Made by a program: the position numbers and the translations under genes
Notes under the pieces: generated by a model
Told to the model about the DNA's origin: nothing
Database searches by the model: none
The model's input: only the letters and a program-made list of their open reading frames with translations
NCBI RefSeq assembly: GCF_947172395.1
Contig: NC_069083.1
Coordinates: 4,620,501 to 4,684,500, forward strand
Direction of reading: 5' to 3'
Origin: Bicyclus anynana
Taxonomy: Eukaryota; Arthropoda; Insecta; Lepidoptera; Nymphalidae
Length of the DNA stretch: 64,000 nt
Part shown: in pieces, positions 1-13,280 of the stretch
Numbering within the stretch: position 1 is the first letter of the stretch
Layout of the letters: each line of letters begins with the position of its first letter

Positions 1-1607
1 TTCGAAATTTAAAATTGTATGGGGATTTTTTGCACAGGTCACATGATCGTTGTTGTCGATGTTATCGATCGGATCTGTCATTTACATTTTAGGTATCGAA
101 TTGTTAGCATTTGTAGAAAGTGAATCCCGAGAAGGCAGTCCCTGTATAGTGATATCAGTATTGTGATCTCGCAAAATTGTCGCTTCTACTTGGTGTTTTA
201 CACAGAACAGAAAAGCTTTGCCACTGCTGATCTTTAGTTGGAAAAATTTGCTATTGATTTCTCCCTTTATTTATTGCTACAAATTATTCTTGTCTACATG
301 TAGTACATTACTTCTGTAATCTTGAAAAATTGTCGCTGCCACAGAGTATTTCGCACAGAATAGAACAGTAGGTACTAGTTGGTGTCTTTCGTTGAATTTT
401 TGTCTGATTAAACAATAAAGCTTGTTTAATACGTCGTGCTAATTTTGAATAACTCCTTTATCATTAAAGCATCAACTGAGTGCAGGGTAAAGGCTAAAGT
501 GGTTAATGTCAAGAGCACTCCATGCAAGGTCATAAGAGTTTATTTAAGTTTAAGTAGTCGGTAAACAAGTAAGTTACTATAGACTGAAGTGGGCGTATAT
601 GGTAGAGCTAATCTTAGTTGGGTATAGCATTTCTTTACTTACTTACACAATTATTTTGTTATTACTATTTTGCTTTTTCTTTGTATTAAAAGTCGGAAAA
701 TATCTTAGCAATAATTTGCCTCTGGGATTTTATGAATTTGTCAGAATAATCATTGAATACATACGAGTTGATACTTTGTTTATATTTTTAAAAACTAATT
801 TATCTGATGTCTTATTTTGCATTGTTGTGTTACGTTACGAGGACCACTCTAAGATTCTAATAAAACTAGAATGAGGGTAGTGGGCTATCCGCTTGGCTCT
901 TGGCAACGCATCAATCTCCCCACACACTTCAATCGGCAATATATTGAGCCATAAAGTAACTGACCCCAGCAGAACTGTGCCTACCGGTAACGGAAACCTA
1001 ATAAATAAAAATGACCATGTGCTAAAATTTAATAATCTCAATAAATTAAATAATCCAAACTAATAAACTAAGTAATCCAATGACCTAAAAGTCTGCCATG
1101 GCCTTTGTCATTTAAGCTGTTAATATTGTTTGGCTGAGAAAAAATAGGGTCTGTAAGAATATGTAGAAAACATTTAAGAATCATAAAAAATAAACACAAA
1201 AACAATTGAATATTTTCCTGTAACTCTTTCTGATATCTCTAATGTAATGAACAGTTATATGAATTTCCATGCTGTTTTTACAATATTAAACTTAGATTAT
1301 TTTAAGGAGATCGGACGTAGCCTAGTTAAAGTGTACCCGAATCCTATGCGGACGAAGTTTCAGACGTCTGGTGATCTTCATGTTACAAATAAATTGAAAT
1401 GTTAGTAGTTTTAACATAAATACTGTGATTATTCAATTCTAGTAGTACTCTATAAAGTGTATACTTAGATAAATATTTGAACACTAATGCTTCACAGTAA
1501 TAAAATAACACAACTATCATTAACCCAAATAACACGTACTTAGTGTTAGTTACAATGAATACATACACAAGGACGTTAGATAAACAACTTAAAATACAAA
1601 GTATAGA
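1..1607. other. No certain gene
   Basis: AT-rich with scattered short ORFs. A loosely repeated phrase (AAATTGTCGCTTCTAC at about 175 and AAATTGTCGCTGCCAC at about 327) hints at an old local duplication. Nothing else is recognised. It is probably Dbs intron if that gene continues past position 1. Confidence 0.5.
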
Positions 1608-1613
1608 ACTTAC

Positions 1614-1811
1614 GCAATTCAACTTCAAAGACATCTCTTCCATAACTTGAGCCCATTTTACTTTGTAGCTGAGGTAGATTGCTTTTCTTTTTTCGGCGTC
1701 TCGTGAACTGTTCTCCATAATATACCGCTTCCCCATTTTGAAAATCATTTTTTTTCTCAGCACTATCATATCACCGTCAGGCCCCGAATCATGTTCAGGT
1801 TTAATCATCAT
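1614..1811 (-). CDS. Candidate first coding exon, function unknown
   Basis: Minus-strand ORF from ATG at 1811 with an in-frame TAG four codons upstream. It has 66 codons up to a consensus gtaagt donor (plus-strand 1608-1613), ending in phase 0. The product is basic and helical: MMIKPEHDSGPDGDMIVLRK, then KMIFKMGKRYIMENSSRDAE and KRKAIYLSYKVKWAQVMEEM. The frame stays open beyond the donor to 1383, but that part is hydrophobic and unlike the start, as expected for intron. The protein is not recognised. It may be an alternative Dbs first exon or a separate gene. Confidence 0.35.
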
Positions 1812-3066
1812 TACAAGTTTCTACCGAAATACATCAGGTGTAATAGCACTGCACGTTTTCTCTTCATTTCCGTACGTATTCAAAGACAGTTCAGTTAAAC
1901 ACTAACATTAATCACAAACCTAATTATCATAATTGTTTGCATAAAACTGTGACAATAGTCCAATTGATAAAGTTAAATTGAATTTTGTATAGCATTCTGT
2001 TGTCTAACGAGGTCGATGTCTTCCGGCAACATTCGGTAGATAATGGTAGAAATCGAATTAATGTTAACTAAATTAATTAACATAGATGTATAATATAATA
2101 TAATAAGTTTATTATGAGACAGTATCTGTTGTAATATTAGTTTAGATGTGTCTAACCATCTTGGTATTACATCCAAAACCAAGTCAATGAATCAAGATCA
2201 ATCTATATATACAAATAAATAAAGAAAAACAAGTGAAGTGTCTCATACTTGCAGTGAACTGCACAATTGCAGTGTCAGTAAAAGTCTCTAGTGCAGTAGA
2301 TGCTCTAGTTTCAGAGTTAAACCCAAGTTGGAAATATTTTGCTGAATTCCTATAGCGTTGCTGCAAAAATGTGTTGTTTCACAATCAAAATAACAAAGTA
2401 AAATTACTCAGTAAATGAGTAACGCCTGCCCTTATTCATCATTTAAGTAACGTTTTATTAATCAACAAACATCCGCTACTAAGCCACAGACGGTAGAAAA
2501 CTAACTTTACTGAACCAAAGGTACTATAAAAAGTTCAATATATCAGAAAAAGTTCATATAAATCTAGCCCAGCAGTGACTATCCGGGATTAGACAGCTAC
2601 AGCTAGTCTTTTAATACGTGATCCAGGATGACTTAAACGAATGGGGGTCAGCCGTTTGATAGCCGATGATGGTAGATATAAATAAAAAGTTACCAAAGTG
2701 ATTTACGTCGACTTTTAAGTCGTAACGATTGCCACATACAGCTTTTAAGAATTTTTAACGCTTATGTGGCAACGCTTATGTTGTGAACCAGGATGGATTA
2801 GGTGTGTCATTTATTTTTATTCTACGCTTTCTCATCTCGTGATTTACCTTTTTGTTAGTTCTAATCAAGTTAGAGTTATTTTTCTTTTTGTCTTTCAATA
2901 TTCTATCTGTGCTCTGTAGATGAATTGTAAAAAAGTATACCAACTCAGCTAAATAGTTTCGTTTACAAGTGCTTATCTGTGAACAAAACAATTTAGCTGA
3001 GTTCTAATAAGAAAGCAATATATTTAATTAAATTTATCAATCATTTAAGAAGCTTAAACGGCTTCC

Positions 3067-3114
3067 ATAAAAACAAGTAAATAGGTTCAGGCTGACCTAT
3101 TTACTTGTTTTTAT
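3067..3114. repeat. Perfect hairpin, 20-bp stem
   Basis: ATAAAAACAAGTAAATAGGT (3067-3086) and its exact reverse complement (3095-3114), loop of 8 bases. Confidence 0.95.
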
Positions 3115-4024
3115 TTAAAGAGCAAATTGTGTATTAGATAAATAAAACTATTTATTAAGCAACACATCATAATCCATCGATTACAAAGGTTAGATTTGGT
3201 ATTGAAAATGGTTGGAGATCACTTGTGCCTTATTCAAATAATAACTAGCTTATTCTATTTATACAAATTTTTAAAAGTCGTAAATGGCCGAGGAGAAATT
3301 TTATTTAACACGATCTGCGTGGACAAGTGGCGGCTGTTTATCATAGTTATGATGTCAGAACCAAGTCGGTTTTATAAGAACACATTAAAAACCGTAAAAA
3401 CAACTCCTACTTTCTTGATGTTCGGAGACTTTGTTTAGGACGTTTAAAATTCACTTTCACCGCGAATATTTTAAGTACTGGTTTATGGAACAGCATGTGA
3501 GGATTGAAACTTGATATAACATCATCTGCTACGCGTATGCAAATTGTCATAACTTTAGCTACCGGTTATTTTGGTTACGAGTTAGATACAAGTTAGCCCT
3601 TGAGTGCGATCTCTCCTGAGTCCAATGATCTAAGATGGCAACGCGGCAACTTGAATTTTAAAACGGTTAAATCTGTAATCCTCATTTGTTTTTACATAGT
3701 ATCATCAGTCCTGTATTAGCCTATAAGCCATTTAAGCAATTAGGGCACTGGATGAGCCTATAAGTTATATATAAGCAATTAGCGCATTCCATCTAGGGGG
3801 GCACCAGAGACGATCGACAAAAAAACGACCACACGAAAGCAATTTCAAAATTCGCGCATTTTAAATTGACCTTGATTGATAGATACATATTCTAGGGCAT
3901 CAAGGGTTCCTTGATCCAACACTGAGTATCATACCGGACCGCTTTTTTGGCGGTCCGTTTTTGTTGGTAGAGTGATGGCACCAAACATGCGGCAATGCAG
4001 AAGATATCTAGAATCTATATTTAT

Positions 4025-4200
4025 ATTATAAAGCTGTAGAGTTTGTTTGTTTGATTGATTGAACGCAAGATTACTCAGGAACTACTGATTCGATTTGAAA
4101 AAATCTTTCAGTGTTAGATAGCAGATTTATAGAGGAAGGCTATAGGCTATATATTATCTCCGTATTCCTACGAGAACGGGAACCAGCGGCGTCAGCTAGT
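4025..4200 (+). repeat. LINE-3'-like interspersed repeat
   Basis: ACTCAGGAACTACTGATTCG, GGCTATAGGCTATATATTAT, GAGAACGGGAACCAGCGGC and GTCAGCTAGTA follow the layout of the LINE 3' repeats elsewhere in the window (15857, 31135, 34060). Confidence 0.6.
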
Positions 4201-7200
4201 AATAATAATATATGGAAACCTATTTAATCGCGCTCGAACTCACAACATCGAATTTCTACTGTCTACTCCACAGGCAATCAGAATACGATTCCCCCAGACC
4301 CTCGATATTTTAAAATTATACCGTCATAAATCAGTAGTAAGCTAACGTTTAGACATACTCGCAACAACATACGTCGAGTCTGCATCATTATTTGATGAAC
4401 AATCGATTTCAAATTATGATCGTATCGGTTACGCCTGAATATAATAGATTCTAACAGTTATCTGTTAACTGGTTAACGACTTTAATCGTCAAAACGGAAT
4501 AGAACACGTCGGTTCCGATTCATCCGCAATTAATTACTTTCGTCCGGATCGTATGTAGTTGCAGCTGGTAGAGACCGTACCAATTCGCGACGAATTCAAC
4601 ATCGCAACGCCCCTATCTAAATAACCGGTCTACGTTAGTCAGGAAGTGGGCCAGTAGAAACTTGGAACCCACGTAGGTACTTAAGATTCGACCTTCAAAA
4701 CAAAGTACAAGCTAGCCGACTGGATTTCGAAACAGACCAAAAGTCTATGCAATTGTACATTGTCTGCCTTTCTCTCTATCTTGATGGTCCTGGTTACCTT
4801 ATGCGGATATGGATCATAAGGTCTAGATTCCTAGAGACAATTCCTCGAATATTATTAAAGTTTCTAGAAATTCAAATCAACAGCCTTCTACCTTCTTTTA
4901 CCATCATATTTCGGAGACCAGTTCAAGCCGTGAATCCTGTCATCTATCATTCAATCTCAATGTCAATCAAGTCATTATTATCTGATAGAGAACGTTACTC
5001 TAAGCCACCTAAGCCGAATAATAAACTAGCAAACTCTAAGAGAAAGAGATGGCCCTGCATTATAAAATTTTATATGAAAATCTATAATTTCTGTCCTGGG
5101 AGATGAGTCCTGGTACTGAACTACCTAGTTAGTTGTGACATCTTCGAAACACTTTCTCTAGCCCGTAGAGTTTTTGTTTGTATTGAATTAGCAATTATGC
5201 ATATAACATAATTTTATGCTCATTTTACGGTCTTCAAATATTACAAAAATGAGGTTATGTGGTTACGCAACTTATTATTCACTTTTTGGTTTATCTAATG
5301 TTCAAGTATGTTATGTTTAGGAGGTTATTTTTCGCAATGAAGACTGATTTTCCATCCAGGAAATGCAACCATTAATTTTGGTAGCATTGCATGCTGGCAT
5401 ATTCTGTTAATCATATTATGTTATGACATACGAGTATTTTAAATCTCTTGCGAGGTATATTTTCAAAATTACAGTAGTAAATATCTACTTAGAGTAGATA
5501 TAACAGCTTTCATATTTGGCTTGTAATGCTAAAATTAATAAAGAATCTTTAATCTAGGGTTGTTCTTATGACTTAAAACGAATTATACCAAGCTGAAGCT
5601 CAAACGAGAACAGTTCTTAAATCATCGTACAATAAAACTAAAATCTAAAGAATGTCAAATGAACAATGAAAACCACGAAATAAAAAACCACGAAGCTGGC
5701 GTTGGATTATATAAGAATGCAGTTCTTAGAATTAAAGCTAGACTGAGATCCAATTTTTGTGACGAATGGTTGATAGCATCGTTGCGTCGCCTCGCACGGA
5801 GTATTATTTCATTTAATGGCATAAAGAATAATCAGAGCAATTTACTACAAAAACTGTACCACCTTTTTGCAACAAAATCTGTTTTAATAATAAAAGTCCG
5901 GCTCTTATTTCCACAGCAGTGTACCTTTAGAAAAAACTCTTGAGACAATTTTATGAAGTTTCTTTGGTTTTCTTGCGACAGATTAATTGACACTAAAGTT
6001 AAAAGCGTTTAATTCATTAACCGAGGCAAGGAATTTAACGGCTTGGTATTTAGTAAACGCAGATGGTAGGAAACTTTGGAAAATTGTGTCATTCGTGCTA
6101 AAGAACGCCGTTTCTAAACCAATTTAAAATAAATTTCTATATAGAATGTAGGTAACATAATTCTGCACAGGAATGTAAGTGGATAATTGTAGAGGTTACG
6201 TACATTTCATAAACGAATATCTAGATTATAAATTATAACATATGTAAAGATAGTAAAATTAAGTAAATAACCTAGGCAATGTTGGCTGGCACGAACAGCT
6301 TTATAATTTATTTTATATCAAGTTAAAATGTATTTTAAAAGCAGAATCAATAATACAATAATGAATAATAATTATTACTAGATACCTTGGTTTACATTAA
6401 GAAAGCCAAGAATCTCATGAAGCAAAAACATGTATTTAATCAGCCTATTCAAATAACAATGCAAAAGAGAAGATAGTTTTACCCTTTTATTTACAAAATA
6501 CTTCATAGCCCCTTGTATCTTATTCATCTACTTTCCTAGACCTGTTTAATATTTCAAAAGTGTTTCCGTCATCACTTCACTTTAAAACAGGAGTACACAT
6601 GCTTTCCAGTTTCAAGTTACCAACATCAATCACGCCAGCACCATATCTAAGCCCTCTTCCCGTAGTTATTTATTCATGAAGCGAAGCCAATATTGTAACT
6701 GTCGGGGGCCTGATGAATCACAATAAATATTAAAGTGGGCAGTGATTCATACAAACGACAAGCTGTAATGGATTCCAGATTATTTGATTAAGACTAGCTT
6801 CTGTGTAACGTTAAGCCGGCTTTCTTCTTGTAAATAATTGCTTGATTGGTTATATTATGTAGGTTATGATAACCTGCGTTAGTATCTATATCTACATGTT
6901 TGAAGATGTCTTTACAAGTTTCATTTAACTTGCAATGTTTTATATATATGTGGAAAGAAAATTTTGGAAGCTAAATTATAATCACTTCCTGTAGTACAAC
7001 TGAACACACATTTTGTCGAAGGGACGTAGGGTTTGCGAGATCTTGAGATTTAAGGATTCATGGAGAACTTCGAATTGTTCTGCGTGATAAGGGCTTGTAG
7101 AGATTGGTTTTTACGGTGCAAGTAATATGCATTCTCATTGGCATTACTTTGTAGGACAATTTCGTTTTAATTGCCACGAATAAAGGTTTAGTCTAAATGG

Positions 7201-9782
7201 CAAATGATATTTTTTAAGAAATTACCAAATCGAAATTTTATTTGGTCTACTTTGTCACCATCACCAATATTACTCAAGTCAATAACACTAAGTCTGTACA
7301 TAAGTACAAACATTGTTGACTAAATACCGTGAGATCCTCTATTTAACAAGTAATTAGACACATGTATTGCGTAAGGGTAACCACCTCATGTTTATTTATT
7401 CCAAGTGTAATAGTTGCAGAGCTGGTGATGTATCTGAATGAGGTGCTTGAAAATAGTTTTTGGTATTTTATTGACGTCTTGACATGTCTTTAGTTTTGTA
7501 ATTACATACATATTTGTAAGGTTTTGTTTTCTTACATCGATATACCGAAATACGTACGACATAATATAAAAGATGCAATTCTTTTTTAGGAAATATGCAA
7601 GACATTTATTAAAGTTTCAGGTAAATTTATTAAAATTATCATGCGCATGAAAGTTGCTTGATCATTTACAAGTAATGCATGTAAATACAAAAGATACATC
7701 CTGGTGTGGGTGCGATGTGATGCTTCTTGTGTTCGCCAAACACAAGAGTTCCTTTAAAAATTCTAATTAGTTGGTCAATCTAGCAGAAAAGTTACGGAGA
7801 AATAATATGTAGATATGTAACATATGACTAGATATATAATAAAACGAAGAAAATAACTTGCATGGGGAAATAAGGAAACATGACGAATGCATCAAAAACG
7901 CTGTAAAAGACGCTGACAAAGGGTCAAAGCATAACATATTAGAAAGATTATTAAGATTCTTCAAAAACTTTCTTAAATTGTTACTTTATTTTTCCACCAG
8001 CTTTTTGACTATAGTGCTTTGTCATACGCTGAAACCATTGAAGCGTATGGTACTGAGACACATGCAGGAAAACATTTTTCACTTAGCATAGACACAATAG
8101 GTAACGGTGTCCCCTACGCGGCGAACCACAGGCTTTAAACGCTATTGTTTACGACACGTCACTGCATCTACTCATGTTGTGAAAGACACGCTCCATTAAA
8201 GATGCCGTCATTTACTGAACTTCCTCTATTGTGTAATTATATAATTTTAATACATATACATATGTTTAACTAAGTAAACTCATCAATCAAATATCCAGAA
8301 CAGCATTTAACTAATTTTAGTTAGTAGTATAATATGTACACATTTATATTATAATTTTAATATTTTGAGGGTCCTGTCCCATTAAAGTCTTATGATCACT
8401 TCGTTGTCCTTTCGTGTGTCTGTCTGTCAAGGTTCTTTTTATCAGGAAAACAGAGACATCACGTTGAAATTGATATCAAATATGATCTGCAGGTTTTTGT
8501 AGTTGAATGAAAATCAGACTCCTAACAACGCATTAAAAGATACGGCTGCTTGTTTTGTATTTTGAATTGTCAAAACTTGTAAAAGGCAAGATTTAAAATG
8601 TTAAAAGGTAAGATTGGCAATTCCTTTTAGCACACGTAAAGTGTAAAATATTTAAGTAATGACAAAACTATCTGAAGTAATTTAGTCCATTCCTGGCTGA
8701 TATTATTGAATAATTTATTTTGATATTGTTGTTTCTCAATTTGTTGTTCGAATCTGCTGACCCCGGTATGTCAGAGATACTCTTGCATTCACTGTCTCAA
8801 TCGTACCCGGCCTAGAAATTTTCATGTTATTAAGGTGATCAGGATATACTTATGTAACACATACATTTTGATGATCAAGCGACTAACATAATAACATACA
8901 TTCATGACAATTGATAAATTATATTGTTTCTGTACTGTCGTATGATTCATCAACTTTTATTAACAAATTAGAACCATGGTTTGAGTATCGTTTACAACTT
9001 TTGTATCACTTATTAGTATCTAGTCTAGGGGGTCAATTTATGCTATTTCTAGACCTAATGTAACAGCAAAGTTGCCTTTGTCTGATAATTTTGTAAGCCA
9101 GCTGTTTAATTTTTGATCTACGTATTCCTTGTTGTGGTTGTCTGAAAGAGATCGCTCATTAGCGATAAGGCCGACAATTCATATTTAAGTTAATTTCGTG
9201 CTTATAATTTGTTTATTTTTATTTTTGGTGTACAATAAAGTATATTTCATTTCATTTCCTTTGTCTTAGGCTTATACTTATTGTGTTTGATTACAAAGAC
9301 TCAGTGAAAGTTTAAGAAGTAACAACGTATTATATTATTTACAATACTGCTTTTTTGCGTACGATTTCTTTTTGCAGTTTGACAAGAAAAGGTTTGTGGC
9401 TGGAAGGAAGTAAATTTTTTTCTAGTCTAATATTTTACTTTTCAACCTAAAATCCTTTTCTGGAAATAAGTACGATAAGAATTCAACGAAGAATCGAATC
9501 CAACACTAGAATAACTTTGGGAATTCATGATCAACTATCTTCTGTTACTATGAACTCCAAATGGTCAAAAAAACTCTTCCCAAAAAGAAATTGCAATCAG
9601 TATAGCATTCTTCTTAAAACAGTTTTAGAGTATAGGTTAGAAAACCTCCTCCGATTTTGAATTATCCTATTGTCATTTTAGAGCACTCGTATATTGTCAA
9701 TTACTATTAGGTGAGATCATAACCAAGCACGAACTAGTTTGCTACTTCTGTTTTGTTTTACGTATAGGAATAAGAAGGTACC

Positions 9783-9955
9783 CAGAGGCGTCTTTACCTA
9801 TGATCCAGGGGATGCGTAGCACCCGGGCGAAAGTTTTGGGGGGTGACAGCCGTAAATACTAGTTAACATATTTGTACGTATTCAATTATGACTGCGCGTT
9901 TATTAGAGGGCACAAGGGATCGCACCCAGGCGGTAGATATTTACAGACGCCTCTG
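9783..9955. mobile_element. MITE with CAGAGGCGTC ends
   Basis: Inverted ends CAGAGGCGTCTTTACC and TTTACAGACGCCTCTG. The flanking bases share only an AGGTA core, so the target duplication is decayed. The ends resemble the hAT-like element at 13133. Confidence 0.65.
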
Positions 9956-11559
9956 TAGGTAAAAAAAGAATAAATTTTCCAATAGTTGCTATTACTTTCG
10001 CACATTTGTCAGTCGTATCGGTCTAAGGAAGTCTGTCTGGTAACTCAGTACGATTAAAAATACGGGAAATAAAACATTAAATCGACACGAGCATTCGAAA
10101 GTGGCTTGCCTATTAAGGAAAAGACAACTTGAAAAAATCTTAAGGAAAACATAATTTAGGTAACTTGCAACGAAATTCTCTGGCATTTGGCATTGGTTTG
10201 GGATTCTTTATTCAAGGAATAATGTTTTTCCTTCTGTAGTTTCTATACATTTGCATCGTTTAAACAAATTAATATTATTTTTGAAGAGGAATTCAAACAT
10301 CATGTTACGTCAATGGATTTTAAATGGTGAAATACAAGTAATATAAAAATTCCATAATATATCCAGTTATCTAACGAACGTAACAAGTATAGTGGAAAGT
10401 GAGTGAAAAATTTAATACAAGTAAACAGTTATACGAGTGCAAGATACTAAGAAGGGCAGAATAAAGAAACTCCAGAAAAGATGTGACAACCCAAACGCAC
10501 AACAAAATATAAATGTACAATACAAGGAACATCCTACTTATAAACTTTTACTTACATTTTGTTATTTTTATTTAGCTTGGCAAAGAAAAGAACCATTAGT
10601 TTTCATAATCGTGAAAACTCGTCCTAGAGTGTGCGGTGCATGTTTAATAAAGCCGCATCGAACATAAAGCGAGCTTTCTCCTATGTAGGTGTGGATAACT
10701 AAAGGTCGCTCCGAAGTTCAAAGGAAACTAGCGTTTAACCTTTACTTTATGGTGCCTAGCTGCATGTGCATGTTGGAATTTACGTGAAAACTTAGTATCA
10801 CAAATAAAGCAAGGTACGAATGAACAGGTATTTTCTGGACAAATGCTCCCCAATTTGGACCACAGAATTGTTTATCAATTCCATTAGGAATGATTGTAGT
10901 CGAGTGTAAGTCTTTCCTTACTAATATTGTAAACGCAAAAGTGAATTTATTACGCTCTCACTAAAAATTTTGTGTTAAATTAACTATGATATGAGTTAAT
11001 TCAACACTACACAACAAACAAACTAAATACTTTCTATGATTTCATTCTAAGAACATCCAACTGTTATTGGTTCGTACAAAAAATAATGTGACATAAAAGT
11101 AAAAGTATTTAAATCTAATCATCACGTAATAAAATCCACCGGTCAATTTGGAATCATATAAACTAAGCAATTATCAGATTCAATTATCTGGCAACCTTTG
11201 CTGATGATCTCGGCGTTTTAAAACATCGTTAAGAGAGGTCGCTGCCCCGCACTTAACATGATTACCTCTACTCCCACCTCCCGCTGCCAGCTAGGCAACT
11301 TGTTTCAAGACTCTAGTATCCAAGGATATGGTTACAAAGAACGCAACACACGATGTTTTTTTTATTCTATGCCATGATCTCACCTGATGGTTAGTGTAGA
11401 TATGGTCAAAATGTGTCTAGAAGTAAAAACCCTAGCTTAACCCTAGCGTTAGAAACGCAAAACGCTTTCTACGGATCCCAAGGACATCAAAATCAAATCC
11501 ATACAATTTCTTGCAGTGGAAAAGATAAAAGTAAAATTTTAAAGATCGCAACGTATATT

Positions 11560-11635
11560 TTGCATCTGATATCATCATCATCTTTAATGATGATATCATT
11601 ATTGATGATAATGATATCAGATACTTCTAGAAGTT
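11560..11635. repeat. Palindromic GATATCATCATC cluster
   Basis: ATCTGATATCAT at the left and ATGATATCAGAT at the right are exact reverse complements. The interior consists of further self-complementary ATCATC/GATGAT runs. Confidence 0.75.
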
Positions 11636-11856
11636 ATCAAGATAATTTTAGGATCTTCTTTTGGGTCAATTAGTGCTCATCGTACCCTTACTAGGACATA
11701 CCATGTTTATCGTGAAACGCTAAAACTAAGTCTATAGCATTCATTACCAAAGTGGCAACGGTAATTTTCTCAGTTAAATCTAATCTTCGACTATTTGTCG
11801 AGTTTTGTATGGAAATGTTCGGTGCACCACCGGAGTGAGCTAAATTCTCAAATCAT

Positions 11857-11857
11857 A

Positions 11858-11893
<36 letters not shown>

Positions 11894-11897
11894 ATTA
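11857..11897. repeat. (ATG)n microsatellite
   Basis: About 11 tandem ATG units. It may be the tail of a decayed RTE or SINE insertion, but no element is recognisable beside it. Confidence 0.9.
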
Positions 11898-13132
11898 AGG
11901 GTAGGTACCTACATTAGCCAAATTTTTAGAAACGAAACTAATATCAAAAACTGCAAAACCACTGGGAACAGAACCCATATTGTACTATTTCTAAAAACTT
12001 AGAAATTATCTTGCAAGGTATAGTTGTACCTTGCAGAGTAGTAAATTTAGTATATTTTTGATGAATAAGGCCAATCTGATTGTAAAACACTTATTTTTTA
12101 ACGGATGCCACGATGACATAAAAAAAACCTTTTTTGCGGATTGCTAAAATACAATACCTAGGCCGTAAATTTTAGTCTATAAAACTAGAGCAGACTATTT
12201 GTTATGAGGCTAAGGGGAAAGAAAGCTTGCTAGCTATGCTTTTTGGGGTGAAGTGGGGTGGCTTGACTGCTCGAGTGTCAGAGGGGAGGTTAGCTAACAC
12301 CTGACGACGCTCCGGAAACCCGCGCCGAGAATAATGGGAAAGTTTTTAAATTAGTCTGTATAGCTAGCTTATATTTAGTTGAAATTTGCACACTACGTAA
12401 GCAAAAAAATAGGTTTTAGATCGACCAATCGACTCGACAAACTAGATAATATGTCTATTTTTTGTTTTATGTGGCTCTCTTAGTAAAAAAATATTTCGTG
12501 AGTTTAAATATATTTTGAATAATTTAAATTTTTCGGTTACGCATTGCTGAGCAATATTATGTTGTGTGTAGATATGATTGTAGTTGAGGTTTTCATTAAT
12601 AAGAAACATAGATTCTACGATGTCATGATAGACCATACAACATACTCGTCGACTGTAAAATATTACTAGAAATAAAAAATCATACAATATAAAGAAGTAC
12701 AAACAAAACCATAATCCAAATGAACAAAATATCAATGGATAAACAAATGGATTTGACAAAACCGTTAAAATAAATCATCACGCAATTACTTTAGTAGATT
12801 GATAATAGATTAACCCTATCAGATGATGCGTGAAAAGAAATCCTTGACAAAACAAGAAGGGTTTATTTTACCATCAAGAGTGTTATAAATATAAAGTGAT
12901 AAATGTAAGACATTTCAACTGACCTTGACCTACCCGAAGCGGATATGAGTACAGACTTGAAATTTCGCGTCTGGGATCTGAGAGTAGCATTGAAATAACG
13001 GAATGATACAAGTTTTAAGTTGGTACATTGCCGAAATCGTATGGGAAAAGACAGCATTGCATTATTACAGCCATTGATATAAGTTTGTACCTACTACATC
13101 AATGATCAAAGTTATAGTTAATGAGTCATGAG

Positions 13133-13280
13133 CAGTGGCGTGCACTTCATACATGCATTAAAGGACTGCATACCCTAATAGTCGTCCGCTTAGTGCTTAT
13201 TAAATACTTACAGATTTTTCCAGTTTGCTTAATTTTATTACTATTGCATACCTTTATCGACAACCTTATGCACGCCTCTG
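13133..13280. mobile_element. hAT-type MITE with perfect 8-bp target duplication
   Basis: Ends CAGTGGCGTGCAC and ATGCACGCCTCTG are inverted repeats. The flanks GTCATGAG (13125-13132) and GTCATGAG (13281-13288) are identical. At 148 bp it has no coding capacity. Confidence 0.85.

Larger units (their letters stand above)
1812..9782. other. Gene-poor AT-rich DNA
   Basis: Holds one LINE-like repeat (4025), a hairpin (3067) and a degenerate GGGTTCC-type repeat with TCTGTCTGTC (about 8375-8500). ORFs of 60-120 codons here lack domain motifs, splice logic and composition shifts. Confidence 0.5.

Noticed and set aside
599..874. Hydrophobic 91-codon plus-strand ORF resembling membrane segments.
   Set aside because: Leucine/isoleucine/phenylalanine richness follows from AT-rich sequence; no start context, splice sites or family motif.
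3934..3965. CGGACCGC-TTTTTTG-GCGGTCCG followed by a T run, like a bacterial intrinsic terminator.
   Set aside because: The DNA is eukaryotic and no gene ends here. An 8-bp stem with a T-rich loop can arise by chance.
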